A DNA stretch of 64,000 bases from Dromaius novaehollandiae (GCF_036370855.1 NC_088102.1:16597001-16661000); one strand, 5' to 3'; shown: positions 36,150-51,230, counted from the first letter of the stretch. Numbers and translations are program-made. The notes: generated by a model not told the origin, from the sequence alone.

Positions 36150-36206
36150 AGGAAGGAACGAAGGAAGGAAGGGAGAAAGGATGGAAAGAAAGAAGGAATG
36201 AAGAGG
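36150..36206. repeat. GGAA/GAAA-type purine microsatellite
   Basis: An imperfect tetranucleotide array of GGAA, GAAG and GAAA units on the plus strand, nearly all purine. GGAA arrays can bind ETS-family factors in other genomes; no evidence of that here. Confidence 0.85.
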
Positions 36207-39200
36207 TTTTTAATTTCCTGAAAAGGATACAAAACAAACAATAAATAAGGATCCTAGTCTGAGTCAGGAATATACCAAAGTTTTGAGAGTTTTATCTGGG
36301 ATTTTCATTCAAACTGTTATAAAACATAGATCATTAACACAGTTTTGATCTTTATTTTATTTCACTTCAAGAAAGTCCAACATTTTAAATGTTTGAATCT
36401 GGTATTTAAAGTCAAGCCTTTCTTTAGTTTTTTAGTTATCTGACCAGAATTCATTCATCCTAACCCAAAACTTATGAATATGTCTCATTTAATTGCTTTT
36501 TAAAACACACAAAAACACATGCTGGAAATTGCTTATGCAGTAAACCTATGTCTAGTGATACATGATGCAAAGTGTAGCACAATAAAATCTCACATGTCTT
36601 TAACTGTACAGTTATGAGCTCATGGTTTAAATGGCAATGTATAGACTAAGTCTATTGTGGAAGAAAACAGATTCCTGTCTTCTTGCATTTCTGAAAAAGA
36701 CTAATGTTTCTAAAACACTGCAGGAAACACCTACAGAAGACTGGCTCCACTTTGTTAATTCTCCTTCCTTTTACTTCTGGGAAATGTTTCTTTTGCTGAG
36801 CCAGCTGGCTGGGATTTCTTGACTATAAGGTGAGTCTTTCACTGAAAAAAATGTCTCCTCAAAGAAATGATGCAAGTAGAAGGTGAGAGCACACAATTGT
36901 CTTATGGAACATGCCTGGACATGCTCCATTTTTTTTAATGAATATATTATAAATTAAAATTTTCTGTGAAAAATATGCCACCCATTCAGGAAACACCTTC
37001 ATGTCTGATTCATTATGACTGTTTTAACCAGGTTGGAGCAGTATCACTTTGAAAATGCAACTCACCCAGAAAAAACAAGAATAAGGCTGTTTGGAAAGGG
37101 CTTAAGTTTTAAACCACTGCTAGTCCAGCTTAATTACTTGACTCTGTTACTTACTATAAATCTCCAGAAGGAATGAAGACTTGTAAGAAGATAACTGCTT
37201 TTGCTTGTTTATCTGCCCATGAGGCAGATCTTCATGTCCTCATGTCCCAGATCCTCATGACTTGGAAATTTCAGCATTGACTAGAATAAAAAAAAAAAAA
37301 GAAAAATCCTTCTTTGACTAAGTGAAGGAGAAGAAATTAACAAAGAAGTCTTGATCCTAATAGATGGAGACATCAGAAATGTCTGATCAAAATTATCTTT
37401 GATCTCTTTGTTCAAGTAAAAATGTGGAGACCAGAAAGTAAGTGGTAGAGAGCAGAGAAGGTGGAGGCCCCTTGTTGGATCACCCCATCTCAGGGGGTGA
37501 TATGATAATGGGTAGGACAGGGCCGCATGTATAGCATGATTGTGCAGATGAATATGTATTTTACTTCTCTGACAAGATGCTGATAAATCTGTATCTTTGC
37601 ATATGTCTGTATATGCGTGTATTGAGAGTGAGAAGAGAGAATTTCCACAAAGCAAACATTTCCTGGGCACTTTTAGTGCCACAAACTGTGTGCCTGCCAT
37701 TCTGCTGTTTACTCTGGGAGAAAGTGTGTGTTTCCAGTGCCCAGCCCTGGAAGCAGCAGGCAGCACAACTTTCCGGGTGATGCCAAGGAGAACAACCATC
37801 TGTGAGCTAACTGGAGTAGGGTAAAGCATGATCCTGCACAGGGGACATGTGGAAGGGCTCTCCAGAGTACGAGCACAGTGTCTGAAGGGTTTGATTTACA
37901 TGGCTTAGTCTAAAGGAATAAGTTTCTATCCTTGAGCTCAGATATCACAGATTTTTAAGGAGATCAGACCATTATAATAAATAGCATGATGACATTTGTT
38001 ATATTCGTTGTAAGAATTATTGGATGAAATTCAGCATCAAGCTCAAGCTGTACAGCTATAGAAGTTAAATCTGTCTTTGGTCATATTTTGTACCCCACAG
38101 CAAAGCTTACCTGTGATGATAGTTAAGGGCACATCCACGGCATAGATTTCTGACCTTCCTGGCTAGGAAAAGAGTAAAAGTAGTGTTTCAGTGACACAGC
38201 ACTCTGTATCCTGATTTCACAGGAAAACAAGCAGTTCACCAGAAATGGTGAAAGGTCCTACCTTCTGGTTCCTGGACCAGGATTCAATCTAGAAAAAGGA
38301 TGTGGCTACCCTATCATGACCAGTAAGCAAATTGTTCATCTCTACTAACACATCTGTAAGACCTCAGCTGCTCTAAGTTATTACTCTGCTGATGTTGATG
38401 GCATTGTGACCATTCACTTCAGCTGAGGATCTATCCTGTGTGGTTAATTCTATCACTTTTTATTTCCCTTCAGTTGGCTGTTTTCTTGGCTTGCTCTTTG
38501 TCCCAGTTTACCAGCTAGGACCTGGAACACAGCTCCGCAGGTATTACCATACTGTCTGCGTTACACTGATGACCAGAGGATTCAGTAAGGCTCAATGTGC
38601 AAGAGTTATGCAAGCATAAAGAAAGGCGTTGCTTCAAGGAGCTTATAATCTAAACAGAAGCCAAGTATAACACAGATAGTGTAGAATAAAGCCTGAGATA
38701 GGGAAAGACTACTGGAGAAGGAAATGAGAGGTGCTTATGGAGCTGATCTAAGACTGAGTGACATAGATATTTCTGTCTTCTCATTTCTTGTTTAAGGATC
38801 AGGTTCTACCTTTTAATTGTGAAGACTTCGCAGTTGCTTTTTCACAGAAATGCTCAGAAGGCCTGAAGAAACACTTCCAGCTTACTGGCCTGCCCCTTAT
38901 CTGTAGATAGTTTATCATTTGCATCAGGAAGTGGCTTGGGCTGTTGCTTTGTCGCATGTGTGTGGGTAAAGGGCTCAAACCACCCCTCTGGAGGGGAACC
39001 TGCTGCCCTTGTTTTGTGCCCCATGGCACTTCAGAGTAGTAGCCTTTCAGTGAGTCAGTTAGATGATCGGAAATCACACAGCCACAGCAAAGAAACAGAG
39101 CACCTCTGGAGACATGAGAAAGCAGGTCCCAAAGAACATGCCCCCAGTGTGCTCCCTTCTGCCAAACCAGAAAAACTGCAGAAGGAAAAACACCTATGGC

Positions 39201-42200
39201 TAGTTCTGCCTCTTGACACACAGGTACAGTTGTGTTAATATCAGAGAGACCTCGAAGTCTAATTGTAGCTTGCTCTCTCTTTTGCAGAGTTTACCTGTAG
39301 TCTCAGCTAACATGAATGGGAGAAACTGTTTTCTGTGCTTTGACAGCTCCATTCACTAGAATTAACCGTAACCTGAAGCTACCTTTATTTGCAACACTAT
39401 CACCATATTTGCATACCTTAGTGTGCAAAGCTCATCACTGGCGGGTCTGCAAACCTCACTGATCAGATTTGTTTGGCGAGATCACAAAAACAAGCCCAAC
39501 CCTGTAGAATCCAGTTGAGCAGTTAACATACGAGGGGTAAGAGCGTAAATAGCACAGCCGGGGAAGTAAGTCAAATCTGTCACTCCGGGGGAATGCATAC
39601 TTTCAGGAAACACTTTCTCTGCCGAGGGACCTCACGCATTTTAGCTATGTTTCTAATGTAGCAACTCGGCCGCAATATCTGAATGCTTTGGAGTTTGCTT
39701 ATCATCAGAACGAAGATAGCACGCTTTCAGCAGGCAGTGCTACTCCTGTGTTTGTCTGGCCTGTATCCCACTGGTGTCTGTTATCCAATATTTAACTCCT
39801 CAGTTTTGGGGCACTTATGGTGGGGTATTGGACCATGACCCGGGTTCCGCAGCCCCAGCATACTACTTTTACTGCTAAGCAAATGATATATCCTCACTAT
39901 GATGGTCACCAGAGGGTGCAAGGAAACTTTGTCTTCATCTGTGTGAAGACATATCAGGCAAAGGCTGAGTTTACAATATTCTTTCTGGGTTGCTCTTTGC
40001 AGTAAGTGCCCATTGTAGTTATGGCCTACTTATCTGAGGGCTGTCACAGTACAGGGTTGCTCTCTATTCCCTCTATCCCTGCCCATCAGTTCTTGCGGTT
40101 TCCTTTATGTGGGTTCTCATCTGACCTCACAGGACGCTGGATCAGGGAGTTTAGATCTCTGGCTGGATCTTGCACAAGTGCCAAAGTCAGTGAGGGAGAA
40201 GGAAAAATACAGTCAAGGACTGGTGAGGTGAGGGATGGTTCACCTGGGAAGCACTTAGGCTTAGACTGGCCAGAATTTGGTGAGAAATTGTACTGTTATG
40301 CTGCATGGTATTCATTTTTTTGCCAGCTTAGTTCCTTGCTAGGTTGGTGTGGTTTCAGGCTCAGACCTGAAAACCACCAGAGCAAGTAAGAGACAAAGAG
40401 CAGCCAATGTTAATGTGGTTCCACAACGGCCTGAGCAGGACATCTTGCTCTCTTCTGAACTACCCAAGGGCAATTAGCTGTTAAATGTTCCTCTCTCCTT
40501 TGTTTACTCTGCACTGACAGAGTTAAGTGCAGGCAGCCTGTGTGGCTGAACTAACCAAACAGCCGCACATACTCTTAAGCCCTCTGCTTGTCCAGCTGCT
40601 GCTTTGTGGTGCTATGTTATCAAAAACTCCTCACCTAGGGAAAGGGGGAATGGCATGCCTACATCTACACAGAACAGCATGGCTCCTTGGGAGCTGAGTA
40701 CGACGAAGAGAAGCTGGTTTCCTGCTTTGCTCTACCCCCATGGACGAGCTGTTTACTTCTTAGTGCAAGGTTCACCAAGGGATGGATATTCTCATAGCTG
40801 TGCTATGTGCCTTTTGGTCTCACAATATGCAGCCTTATGCAATACCACTTTAAAGTATTACTGTCTCATCTCCACCCAGTCTGCTCCTGCCATGTGTTAC
40901 CATTTTTGCACCATAGCAACTCCTTTCCTGGTGCCACAGCAGGTATTTGTATGGCCACCCTATTCATGAATTCAGGAAGCAGGTGCACTTTAAGCAAAGT
41001 TTCTTTCCACATTACGTTTAACCTTTCCCTGATCTGCAACACAGTGCATTGGCAGAAGCAACATCAGCAAGTGAGTGAGGGGAGAAGTGGGAAGCAGAGA
41101 AAGAGCAATAATACTATAAACCCCTATTGTTGCCAAAAACTTTGCTCTAGGAAATCATAGCCTCATTAATGCTGGGGTCTAACAGGGAATCGCTGAAACA
41201 GTTATTATCTCACAGCAGGCTTCTTCACTCCTCTTGTGCATCAAGTACCCTAAAATCAGATATGGTTTAGCTGAGTACACCAGGGGATCAGCAAATGCAG
41301 AGAGAGGGGTACTGGGGTGAGAGCAGAAGCTGATTCAGCTGTTTAACCAGTATTAGCTGTGCTTGTGAGTCAGCACACAGAGACTTGACTGTAGGATTTG
41401 GTTCTGGCTAAGGAAAGGTTTAGTGCTATGTTTGTTTACAGTTATGTATCAGCTAGGCAGAGATAAAACTTCTCATCTCTTATGTGTGTAAAATTTGAAG
41501 TATGCTAAACGCAAGGATGCAGAAAGATCAGCCGTTAGAAAACCAAGGAAAATGTTTGAAAGTAGAGAGGGTTGAGACAGAGCTTTTTAAAAAACATGAG
41601 TGACAGTGGAACAAGTCTGGCTTATATGTAACTTTTAATGAAAAATTGAGTTTTTAGCTAAATGACATTTTGACAGAAAATGTTTATTTTTATTTTTTTT
41701 TGAAAAACTTTATATTGATTAATGTTTCTAATGAATTTGGGTGTACTTTTGTTGCTGACTTGGTTACTGTGAGGGCATTTTTTTAAAAGCAAAACTATTC
41801 TTTGACCAATTTTTCTGGACTTGCAGTAAGATTTTTATTCTTACTATGACTGAAAGCAGTGGGATTTGGGTTCCTAAGTGCCTTTTGCCCCCTTCTTTCC
41901 ACTAAAAAGAGACGATCATAGACTGACTATTCTTAAACAGTGAAATTTAGACTCTTCATAGTCAGCGTCCCAAAACTTTTCCTAAATTCCTCCTGTCTTC
42001 TGCCTGAAAAAAGATTTCAAGTATTACATAGCTGCGAGAATTTTTTAAAGCTGTGTCCAAGTGGAATGATATCCTTAATTCAGGAAACTCTAACTCATTA
42101 AGAAAGACTGTTGTTGGATGGTACAAAATGTTCAGGTAGCTCTGACTAACTCTCTCAGTCCTGTTCTGGCACGTACGGGGCTCAGTGGAAAACCTGGCAA

Positions 42201-44737
42201 AGATTTTCTGAAGGTCCCTCTGTTTTGGATAGTCCAAAGACATAGTTAGGTACGTTTGTCTCTTCTCTTTGTGCTTGTGCTATTCACACCTAACAGCTAT
42301 GAAGAAAAATATGTTTGGAAGTCTATGAATGATTCTTAGGTGCAAATTTTTCTCTCTCTACTCTTGCACATTTGCAACTCTTGTTGCACGTTTTCAGGGA
42401 ACAGCACACAAGATGAAAATCATATGACTGATATTACTCAATATCCTGATACTTCCATCTTAGAGATTCTGCTCTAGAAACAGAGATCTTTCTAGCCAGC
42501 TGTCTTCTAGCTTCTTTAAGAGAATATATGCAGCTGTTCAAGGTAAAAATATGATTTTATGAGGTGGTGTCTGTAAGATTGCTTATAATATCCTAAAAAC
42601 AAGGATTCTAACGACAAACTATTTGAACACTTTTCATGTCATGCTTCTGTATAACTATTATTATAATGATAAGGCTGCTGCTTAGTATACTGAGTAATGG
42701 AAAATGAGTGGCTAAATTTGTACGGTATATATTCCAGCCTTTGGCCTTTCAGTTATATCGTCCTAATTACAATTCCAGTTCTAAGCTCTTTTTTTTTATC
42801 AGCGTCTTATAAATCATGTTCCTACTGTACTTTTTCATTTGGATACAGATGTTAGAAAGGAACTGATAATGATGTTTAAAGGTCATCCTAAACTTTTCTT
42901 TGTTACATAAGACATAACTTTAAAGGCTTTGTCTTTGTCATTCAGTCAGTATAGGCAAGACAGGTTAGCAGCGTAAGGTATACATATAAGCACACTTCCT
43001 GCCCCGCAAAGTTTACAACCAAAATAACAAACACAGAGAAAATGGGACATACTCAGACGTACAGGAAAGAATTGCCTCTGTTGTTTCTCTACTACTCGAC
43101 AAATAATTTCTGAACTGAAAACGAAGTTAGCTGTTTGCACTTTCAGTTCTTTTGTGAGACAAAGTAAGGGGCACCCCAGGGTACCATGCAAGAGATTAAA
43201 TAGCTTCCTGACAGAACAGATCATTGCCCTGGATAGCCCCTACGCTGGATAGTCATTGCAGCAGGTGAAAAGCCTTGTGTCTGTGGCATGTTGGATACCT
43301 TCGAATAAAGCATTTTTCTGTAAATGTTACACCTCTGCAAAACCTGCCAACTTACAAAACTACATTAGCAGCAATTATTCTATTCCTTCTTCCTGGAACA
43401 TTAATAACATTGGCTCTTTTTTAACTGAATGAGGAACATATTAAGAATTCAAGAAGCTTTTTCCTAAAAACAATAAACTCGACTGAATTTAAATAATGGG
43501 AACTTTTAATATTAAAGAGATGCAGAGACACATACCTTGATTGCAAATACGCCACAGAGCAGGTACAAAGGAGTGAAGTGCAATACTTGCTAGTGAACAG
43601 CCAAGCCCTTTCTGTTGTATGAATGAGTCTAACTTCTGCTTTTCTGCCCCTCCCTGAAGAGAACAGACTCATCCCCTGTTGATGACATCATATTCCTGGA
43701 TTTCTGTCTTGCTATACTTTATTTCAAAAGCAAAGTTTGTCTGCTGTATCCAGTATACAATCACTGATATTTGACTATGGGTGATAAACAATACAAATCA
43801 AGCTAAAATATTGTTGTGCCACAGTATGTGTATAAACAATCACTTGTGTTTGCACAAGAGCCTTCAGAAACATATACACGCAGTCACAGAGAACCTTGAT
43901 TCTTATTTTGTTGACAGTGATTTTTTAACTGTTGTTAGACACTATCAAGAGTGAAGTGAGTCAGCTTCCTATGGGACTTGGATCTTTAAAATAGCGCAGA
44001 TCAAATACCTCATTTACAGTCTTAAATACTTGTCTTTCATGTGAGGAATCTACTGTTTATATTTCTGCAAGACAAAGAGCATTGCTCTTCCTTGGCAGAA
44101 GTCTCTGTCCACTCAGTCTGCTGAGAACTAACACAAGTTTCAGGTACCTGCTTAAATAAGACCAAAGTTTCTCCAAGGTCTTGGACCAGATACCTGTACA
44201 AAACAGAATTATACCCAAAGAACAGAGCCATTTTTATACCACAATAACTTTTTCCTGGATTTGAGAAAAGAACAAACAGAGGACTCATTTTTCAATGTTC
44301 ATAAAGGAAACACCACTGTTTTTCCTCTAATATTTACACAATTAACCTGAAATCTGAAATGGCATAGTTGCAGCATCCCATACAAGGGATACATCTGCAT
44401 TCAAAGGAGAAACGAACAGAGAACAGACTCTCCTTTCAGATACACACTCAAAATACTAATTCAGAAAATAAAAGATTCAAGAAAACATTTGGAGCTATTT
44501 ATGTTATAAATGCTCTATACTGTGATCAGTGGTGTCTACTAGAAAAAGTATTTGGCCTCTGCTTTCCATTGGTTCCTCATCTGTAGTTCTAGAGCAATGT
44601 TTTCACTTTCAACTTTCCCAATAGGCACAACTACTTTGCTTTCCAGTCATTTTCCTTTTCTTTTTCTGAAACTGTTGTAATAACTGCTCAGTTTTTTTTC
44701 TTTCTTTACTTCTACTAGTTAAAGCATTGGTCCTAAG
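36207..44737. other. Intergenic, no gene recognised
   Basis: The longest open frames (182 codons minus strand at 37281-37829, 140 codons minus at 38799-39221, 127 codons plus at 40006-40389) have compositions typical of non-coding DNA and match no family I know. No transposon was recognised. Confidence 0.5.
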
Positions 44738-44769
44738 GCTTTCCTTTCTCTTTCTTTCTTTCTTTTTTG
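44738..44769. repeat. CTTT-type pyrimidine microsatellite
   Basis: Short imperfect array of CTTT units (CTTTCCTTTCTCTTTCTTTC and on into a T run). Purely pyrimidine on the plus strand. Confidence 0.8.
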
Positions 44770-46451
44770 TTTTAATCCTTCTCTATCTGAATAAAACCTA
44801 GTGTGTTGGAAACATTTTAGAACTCTCTCTGGGATTTCTTTCATGTTTGAATATGGATCTAGTCTAAGCATTAACACAATTTTGCAAATACCTTGCAGCA
44901 AAATTCTGTTTTAATTTTTCAATGTCTTTTACTTATTTGTAGGAGGGACTCTGCTAACTCATTTGTAGTAGGGTGATAAGACCCAGCTCTAGTGTGATCT
45001 ACTTAGTTAAACCTGAGGAATGTGAACAACTTCTCAAAGAGCAGCTGAGGAATGTTCTGCAGTCTTTCCAGGGTGCTGAAGCAGGTGTTGCAAGTAGGTA
45101 ACCTGCTATGGACACTTGTTTCTGAAAGAGATCACAATCACATGAATGCATGTGATCATCTCCAGAGCTTTAGAGAGGTTCCTCACCCTGCAAAGGAGGA
45201 ACCATTACTGGTTCAGGGATGTGAGGCAAGTAATAAATGCAAAAGCCAGGCTTCATCTGCAGCTCAATTATCCAGGCATTTGCAATACTTCAGTCAATGT
45301 TCTCTTTAGATTTAAGTATCAAGGTGATAAAACAGGATCTTCAGTATTTTAGCATGAAGCTGAAATAGCTTGGGCTCAAGTAGATGAGTGAAATTTCCCA
45401 TTTTCTCCCCTACCATATTCTACTTTTGGAGAGAACTCTTGTCTGGATGGCTTCAGGAGGTCACAGCTGGGAGCCATAACATCTAATCATGAAAGCTTTA
45501 AGCACTTTGAGCTGGGTTATATGGGAGAGTTCTTGCTCTGTTAACATTTCTCCAGGAAACTGGCAGAGAACATATCTGAATGTTGGACTCTTAATTCATG
45601 ACAACAAAGAGTGAGTAAAGAGTAAATGGAGGAATAGGTTGCCTTGGTGATTTTTCAGGACTGTTCTTCCTCCATTACTTACTGAGGGAGAAAATCTTGC
45701 CTAGCAATATTACTGATTAATTGCTGACCTTTTGCAAGTCTGTTTTGTTTTTTCCCACCTTACTCATTGACCTTTGGCTGTCTTTGCATCCCTAGTTTGA
45801 GGAAATGGAGGGGCTCAGTAGTTCTCTGTGGATTTTGAGGAAGAGCTACAACTCTGAGTGCTGGTGTTTGAGCAGGAATCCCCCTCTGAATGGAGCTGGC
45901 CTTTATGCTCTTGGCTATGTAAGTAGGAGAAACTGTGGTCAGATGCAGAACATTTGCTCCAGCAGATCTTGAAGTATCAGTGTATTTGTGTGTGTGCGCA
46001 CGCTGCACTGGTCAGACTCCTGGCAAAAGCTTTACTTGGAGTTAAGTCTGTGCATCTGAATTTCCTTTCCAAACTCAGCGTTTTGCCCAAGATTTAATGA
46101 TTAAAATCAGTGACTGAAGTGATACAGGTATCTCCTGTACATAGGACACTGATTAAGTTCCTTGTCTTTGTCCTGGACTGAGTCTGAACTTCTTAAGTAA
46201 ACTGTAGTTAGACAGCTCTTTGCCAACAGTGAGGTTTTGTGCATCATCTCTGTGTACAAGCTGCTTGGCATGCCTTCTAGTGTAAGCAGCCTTCCCTTTT
46301 GGTCAGCTACGTTTTTCTGGAATAAGAACAGTTTCTGTCTTCTCAGTGCTTCTGGCTACTTAAAAAAGGAGTGTTCTGTTTATTTTTAATTCTTAATCTT
46401 TAATCCATATAGACATATTCTTTCTTTCCTACAATTAAAGAAGCTTAGTAC
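44770..46451. other. Intergenic, nothing recognised
   Basis: No gene, transposon or notable repeat seen. Confidence 0.5.
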
Positions 46452-46472
46452 TTTTTTTTTGGGGGGGGGGGG
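46452..46472. repeat. T9-G12 homopolymer junction
   Basis: Nine T directly followed by twelve G. The G run may stall polymerases or form intermolecular quadruplexes, and its exact length is uncertain in any read technology. Confidence 0.85.
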
Positions 46473-49400
46473 CTTGACTTAATCAGCATTCACAGGAAGG
46501 TGTACAAGTTTCTGAACGTCTGTGCCTCTGGTCTTATTTTAAAAGCCTTCTAATGAGATGAAGGGTGGCTACAGGTGCACAGAATATCAACAGAGAAACA
46601 AAGATAATGCTGCCGGAAGTGTTTGCAGCTTACTTACCAGAGAAACACCCTTTTGTTTTAAAAGCTGATCCTCCATATGTGATGTCGTACAGGTACACGC
46701 TCAGAATAAGACCTCCTCTGTGCTGTGAGGGGGCAACATTTGTCTTTGGAAGGAGCGGAATGAATCTCGAACTACCCCTCTGTGAGTATACACGGAGGAA
46801 AGGTTAATTCCATAAAGGCACTCCATGCTATGGTGCTCTTTTAGGAAAAAAACTATTTTTGGCTGGATAGACGGAGACTGAACCTGAAGTGGATGAGCCC
46901 AAGCAAATGAAGCTAGATTGAACCAAGGAGGCAAGGGATCTTGCTTTTCCATATCTCTTATCAGTCTCCATGCTGTAACAGGCAATTCTGTTGGGACAAG
47001 AATATCTATCTTTAAGATGCAGAAGTAGTGTGTTTTATCTATCTGCCCAGAAGTATTGGAGGGAATATAGTTGTAACTACAACTCTTGGCTCTGCTACTT
47101 CCCTGGCATTGATGGCAATTTGACAACATGTACAGGGAAGGTCTTATTATCTTCACAAGTTGCTGGCAGTCTATTGCCTTCCCCTGTGGCTCCCCAAGCG
47201 AGTGCCTGTCATGTGGATTTACCCCCATAGTTATGCCTGGCATTCCTCCTTACTGAGTGGTGACTTTGAAGCTTTCAACAGTATTCAGAAACAAACAGTA
47301 TTAGCACTGCATCCTGCTTTCACCCTTCCTAAACAGCTCTATCTGACCAAAAACTAAGCCTCTCAGGAGAGTGCCCTTGCATGCTAGTACAAAAGATTAG
47401 CTCTGACATACATCACGGCAGGAGTTACAGCTTAGGTTGTGCTTTTCTGCTGTTTTGAGTCAAATGCTTTTTTTTCCTCCCTTTTCCTTTGCAGACAGTG
47501 GGTGGAATTGATTATAATCACTTAGCACCAGGAAAGAGATTACTGTTTCAGTTTTCTCTTTCAGTGCAGCTATCCTCACAGTTACTGAAACTTTCCTGTA
47601 AACATGTTTCAGATGTACCTCAGATTAACCTCTTCCATTCAGGAAGGATATATGTCTTCTCCTCACTAAAATCAGATTTTTTTTTTTCCCCTTCTCCTAT
47701 CAGAAACTTTGCAACTTCTAAGAACTCCAAGTCCTAGAGTTCTCTAAGAACTCCAAGTTCCTCTATATCCTGGACAATATTTCTTACAAGAAAGCACTGA
47801 CAAAATTTAACTAAGGAGGTACCTCACTCTCAACTCCGCAAGTTTACAGGCTATGATGTATGTTGTAAAAAATGTCCTTTTTCTAATGTCATTTACTTTG
47901 GATTGAACATCCCCCAAGTTAACTGCTGAAGTGCAACGCTATCTCCCTTTCAACCATAGAGTAAGGAGACTTTTAATCTCCATGCACATCTGCAGTCACA
48001 TGGGCATTTGTTGAAAATGGCCAATGCATACCACTCTTTCCCTGAACTCCTCAGAGGATTTAGGCCAGTCTCTTCATTTCTGGCTGCTTTGTACTGGTCC
48101 ATGAAGTTTAATTAATAGAGGCATAATGCAAACACAGGAACCATGGTCTATTCGGTGTATGTAGTACAACTGTGCAATAATTGTTTAAGATAACTGATAT
48201 GGAGTATCTGTAAGAATTGTTATGATGAGCCAATAGCAGTGGTTACTAATGCCCCAAATATGAGCGTAGGGAGAGTAGTTGTGTGATCTGCCCTTTGCAA
48301 GGAGAAGGGGTAAGACTGAAGCAAAGTGGCACAGGAGTGAGTGTAATAGAGTTTGGCAGGGGGAGGATGAGGAGACACTCATGTGCTCTGTGACTCCTTT
48401 CAGCCTACTTTCCCTGCAGATGTTGATGGGCAGGTGAGAAAGTCTACTCCTCATATGCTTAAATGGCAGAATGGAGGAAGTCCTGCACAAATTCAAAAAG
48501 TAATACTTCTATGAAAACCTGCCAAAACAGACTGCTGTGATTCCAGCTGGGATGCTGTGGTGAATGGACTGCTTGTATTTTAAAAGCTAATGGGTTTTTA
48601 GTCAAAAGCAGCCATAGACCTCAGGGGGCAATATCTTCTGCTTATGTCTGGGTCTTGCATCTTTTATATGAAAGCTCTGCTGACTTCCCAGATCTGATGA
48701 ACCACAGCCCTGGTAAGATAACTTGGATTTCCCAAGGCAGTCCTTACAGACATTCATTACACAGATCCATACATACTGAACTTCACGGAAATTCATATTT
48801 AGGTGCAATATTATAACATAAACTTGCCTGTGCTTTAAAGGATGTTGATATGTTTATAGTATATACTGTAAATTAGCTGGCAACTTGTCTGTGTAGTTTT
48901 TCACAGGTGCCTTTCCTTGATTTATTTTTCTTTTGCTCTTATCAGTATGTGTGTACTGTTGTCTTCCTTTGTAGCATAATTTTGGCAGGTTCCTGGTAGC
49001 AAATTTTCCCATCAACACAAATCACTGCAATTATGTGGAATTAAATAGCACTACATGGTAGTTATTGCTTGGTGGGAGGCAGAGGAAACTATTTAGCAGG
49101 AAAGTATTTATTCCCTTCCTGAGGTTTTGAAATTATGCCGAAAGTTGACAGGTGGACAGTAGGAGGCCATTTGCCTCCTGATCAGTGCAAGCTCCTGAAC
49201 TTCTCTGCAGTGCTATGCACTGATCCATCAGGTGATGAAAGGATGCAAATCCTCTTACTATCTCCTTCTTAGGAGCTGCATCTGAATGGCACAGTCAAAA
49301 GCTTGAAGTACGAAATATGCTATAGTTCAAGACAGGCAGACATCCTACAGATAGGAGCTGCTAAAGCTAGCCTCTGAATGCATTTGTTAGGGCTTTTACA

Positions 49401-49602
49401 GGTGAAAAGACATTGACATTTTTATTTGTGTTTTGCTTTAAAATACATTATACTTCATGGTGAAAAAGTAATTCATGACCTTATGAACTTTCTATATAGG
49501 AAGAGAGGCTTCTTTTAAGCATGGAGAGAAATTACAGTGCAAAATATGATTCTCCCCCATGCTTGCCCCACAAGATGAAGTGTGGTATATGTGTGTTGTT
49601 CT
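46473..49602. other. Intergenic, no gene recognised
   Basis: Contains a 180-codon minus-strand ORF at 46701-47243 with no recognisable domain, and a near-tandem CTAAGAACTCCAAGT duplication around 47718-47758. Nothing supports a gene. Confidence 0.5.
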
Positions 49603-49620
49603 CCCCCCCCCCCCCCCCCC
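49603..49620. repeat. Poly-C run (18 C)
   Basis: An uninterrupted run of 18 C, preceded by a TGTGTGTTGTTCT stretch. It is the second of five G/C homopolymers in the right part of the window. Confidence 0.9.
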
Positions 49621-51230
49621 GAAGTATGTGTTATATTGGGTTTATTGACACACCTACCAAGCATTAATACAAACCATGAATTGTAGGGGAAGGGATGGAT
49701 CTGATTTTTATAGTATTTTTGATATAGTTTGCTGAGTGGATGAGTTGAAAATGGATACAAAGATGCTTTCCGGTAAGTATCTTACTGATTTCTGCTAAAA
49801 TCAAGTGTGGAGGATGGGAGGACTGGGCACTTTCTGGAGGAGAAAAGTGAAGAGGAAGACGGTTTCTGGCAGCAGGGTGGTGACAAGTGGCTTAGGGACA
49901 GCAATTGTTCATTGCCACAGGCAGGCCTGGGTGCTGTATGTGGGGAACTTGAGAATGGCTTAGACCTTTCTTGGGACAATGCGTTAATGATATAAAATGG
50001 GTTAAGCAGCTATGTTAACCATTATATAGCAAAGTCTAAAATATCTCACTCTGAAGTTATTAAATACAAAGATTTGTCTATAGTAACTAAATTCAAGAAT
50101 AGCTCCAAGTAGTGCTAGTGTTTAAGTGTGAAAACCCTTGCCTTTTGGGAGGGTTTCTTTTTGTTCTTTTGTCTTGTTCTGTTTTTAAGTCTTTTATAGT
50201 GCCAAATGACTGGCAGTGACAATTCCTATCACAGCTGGCAATATGTACAAAACCTTTTCTTGGATACCAACATTATTCTCAATGCTCAGTATTCCCTGCA
50301 ATAACATGCTTGACTTCCTACCTTCCACATGTTTATTGTCTTCTGGGTGAGCATAGGGAAAGGGACACAAGTCCATTGGGTTGTATGAATTAGCGTAACA
50401 AAACTCTGTGTGAGATTGTAGAGAAGGGGAAAGTTGTTTTTGTTTCTAGGTAAGTTGGTTCTGTCCTCTCAAATAGCTAGATATGTGTGTCAGAGTAGTC
50501 TGACTGGGATTACACCTGTGACATGGAGGATGAGGAATGCTGGCTACTGAGCCTCTGCTGCGTCTTCTAGGTTCCTCCTGTTTGACAGTGGTGATCTAGG
50601 TTTGTATATACCGTTTATACCTATAGAAGTCAACAGTTATTATGGCATGATCTTTCGTTTCGGAACTGTTTGCTTCACCTGTCAGAAGGCAAAGTTGCTG
50701 CCTGTTTTATTTTGCTTTCTGTTTTTGAGTATCTTCTAGCTACAGTTCCTGTTGGAATAACAGGACATAAATAGCATCAACACTGGGTTATAACTTTGTT
50801 GCCATCCCCTTGCTATCAAAGCACATGCCTTCAGCTGATGAGTCATCTCTGCTGTGATCTTGGTACAAGCAGCACATTCTTCAGTGTTTACCAGTTTTTG
50901 TGGCAGTTAACTGTGTCCTGTCTAACATCTGAGCTGCTTCCACAAACATGTCTTTCCATTTATACTGTGTTCATTCCAACCTTAATGTTTCTGTTACAAA
51001 TATCTTCACAGCGAGGCTGACTTAAGAGTAAGACCGAGCTAGTAGAGTAGGAGTTTTAAGCCATATCCTTCACAAGAGATAAAAGAAAATACTATAGTCC
51101 TTTATCCTGAAGGTCTGTACTCTGAGTAGCCACAAAAAAGTAGTTTATCCACTATTCTTTGTAAATGTTTGGAAACAAAACATGCCCCCATCTATTACTT
51201 AAAATAGTGTGTGTGATTTTTCTCCTCTTT
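49621..51230. other. Intergenic, nothing recognised
   Basis: No gene or transposon recognised. Confidence 0.5.

Noticed and set aside
37281..37829. 182-codon minus-strand ORF
   Set aside because: Second-longest frame outside the receptors apart from the CR1 frame, but no domain, low-complexity F-rich end from a poly-A run read in reverse, and no splice or promoter context. Treated as chance.
45146..45175. GTGATCATCTCCAGAGCTTT as another CR1 3' end
   Set aside because: Only about 15 bases match and the CR1 context on either side is missing.
46701..47243. 180-codon minus-strand ORF
   Set aside because: No recognisable motif, and overlapping plus-strand ORFs of similar quality. Treated as chance.
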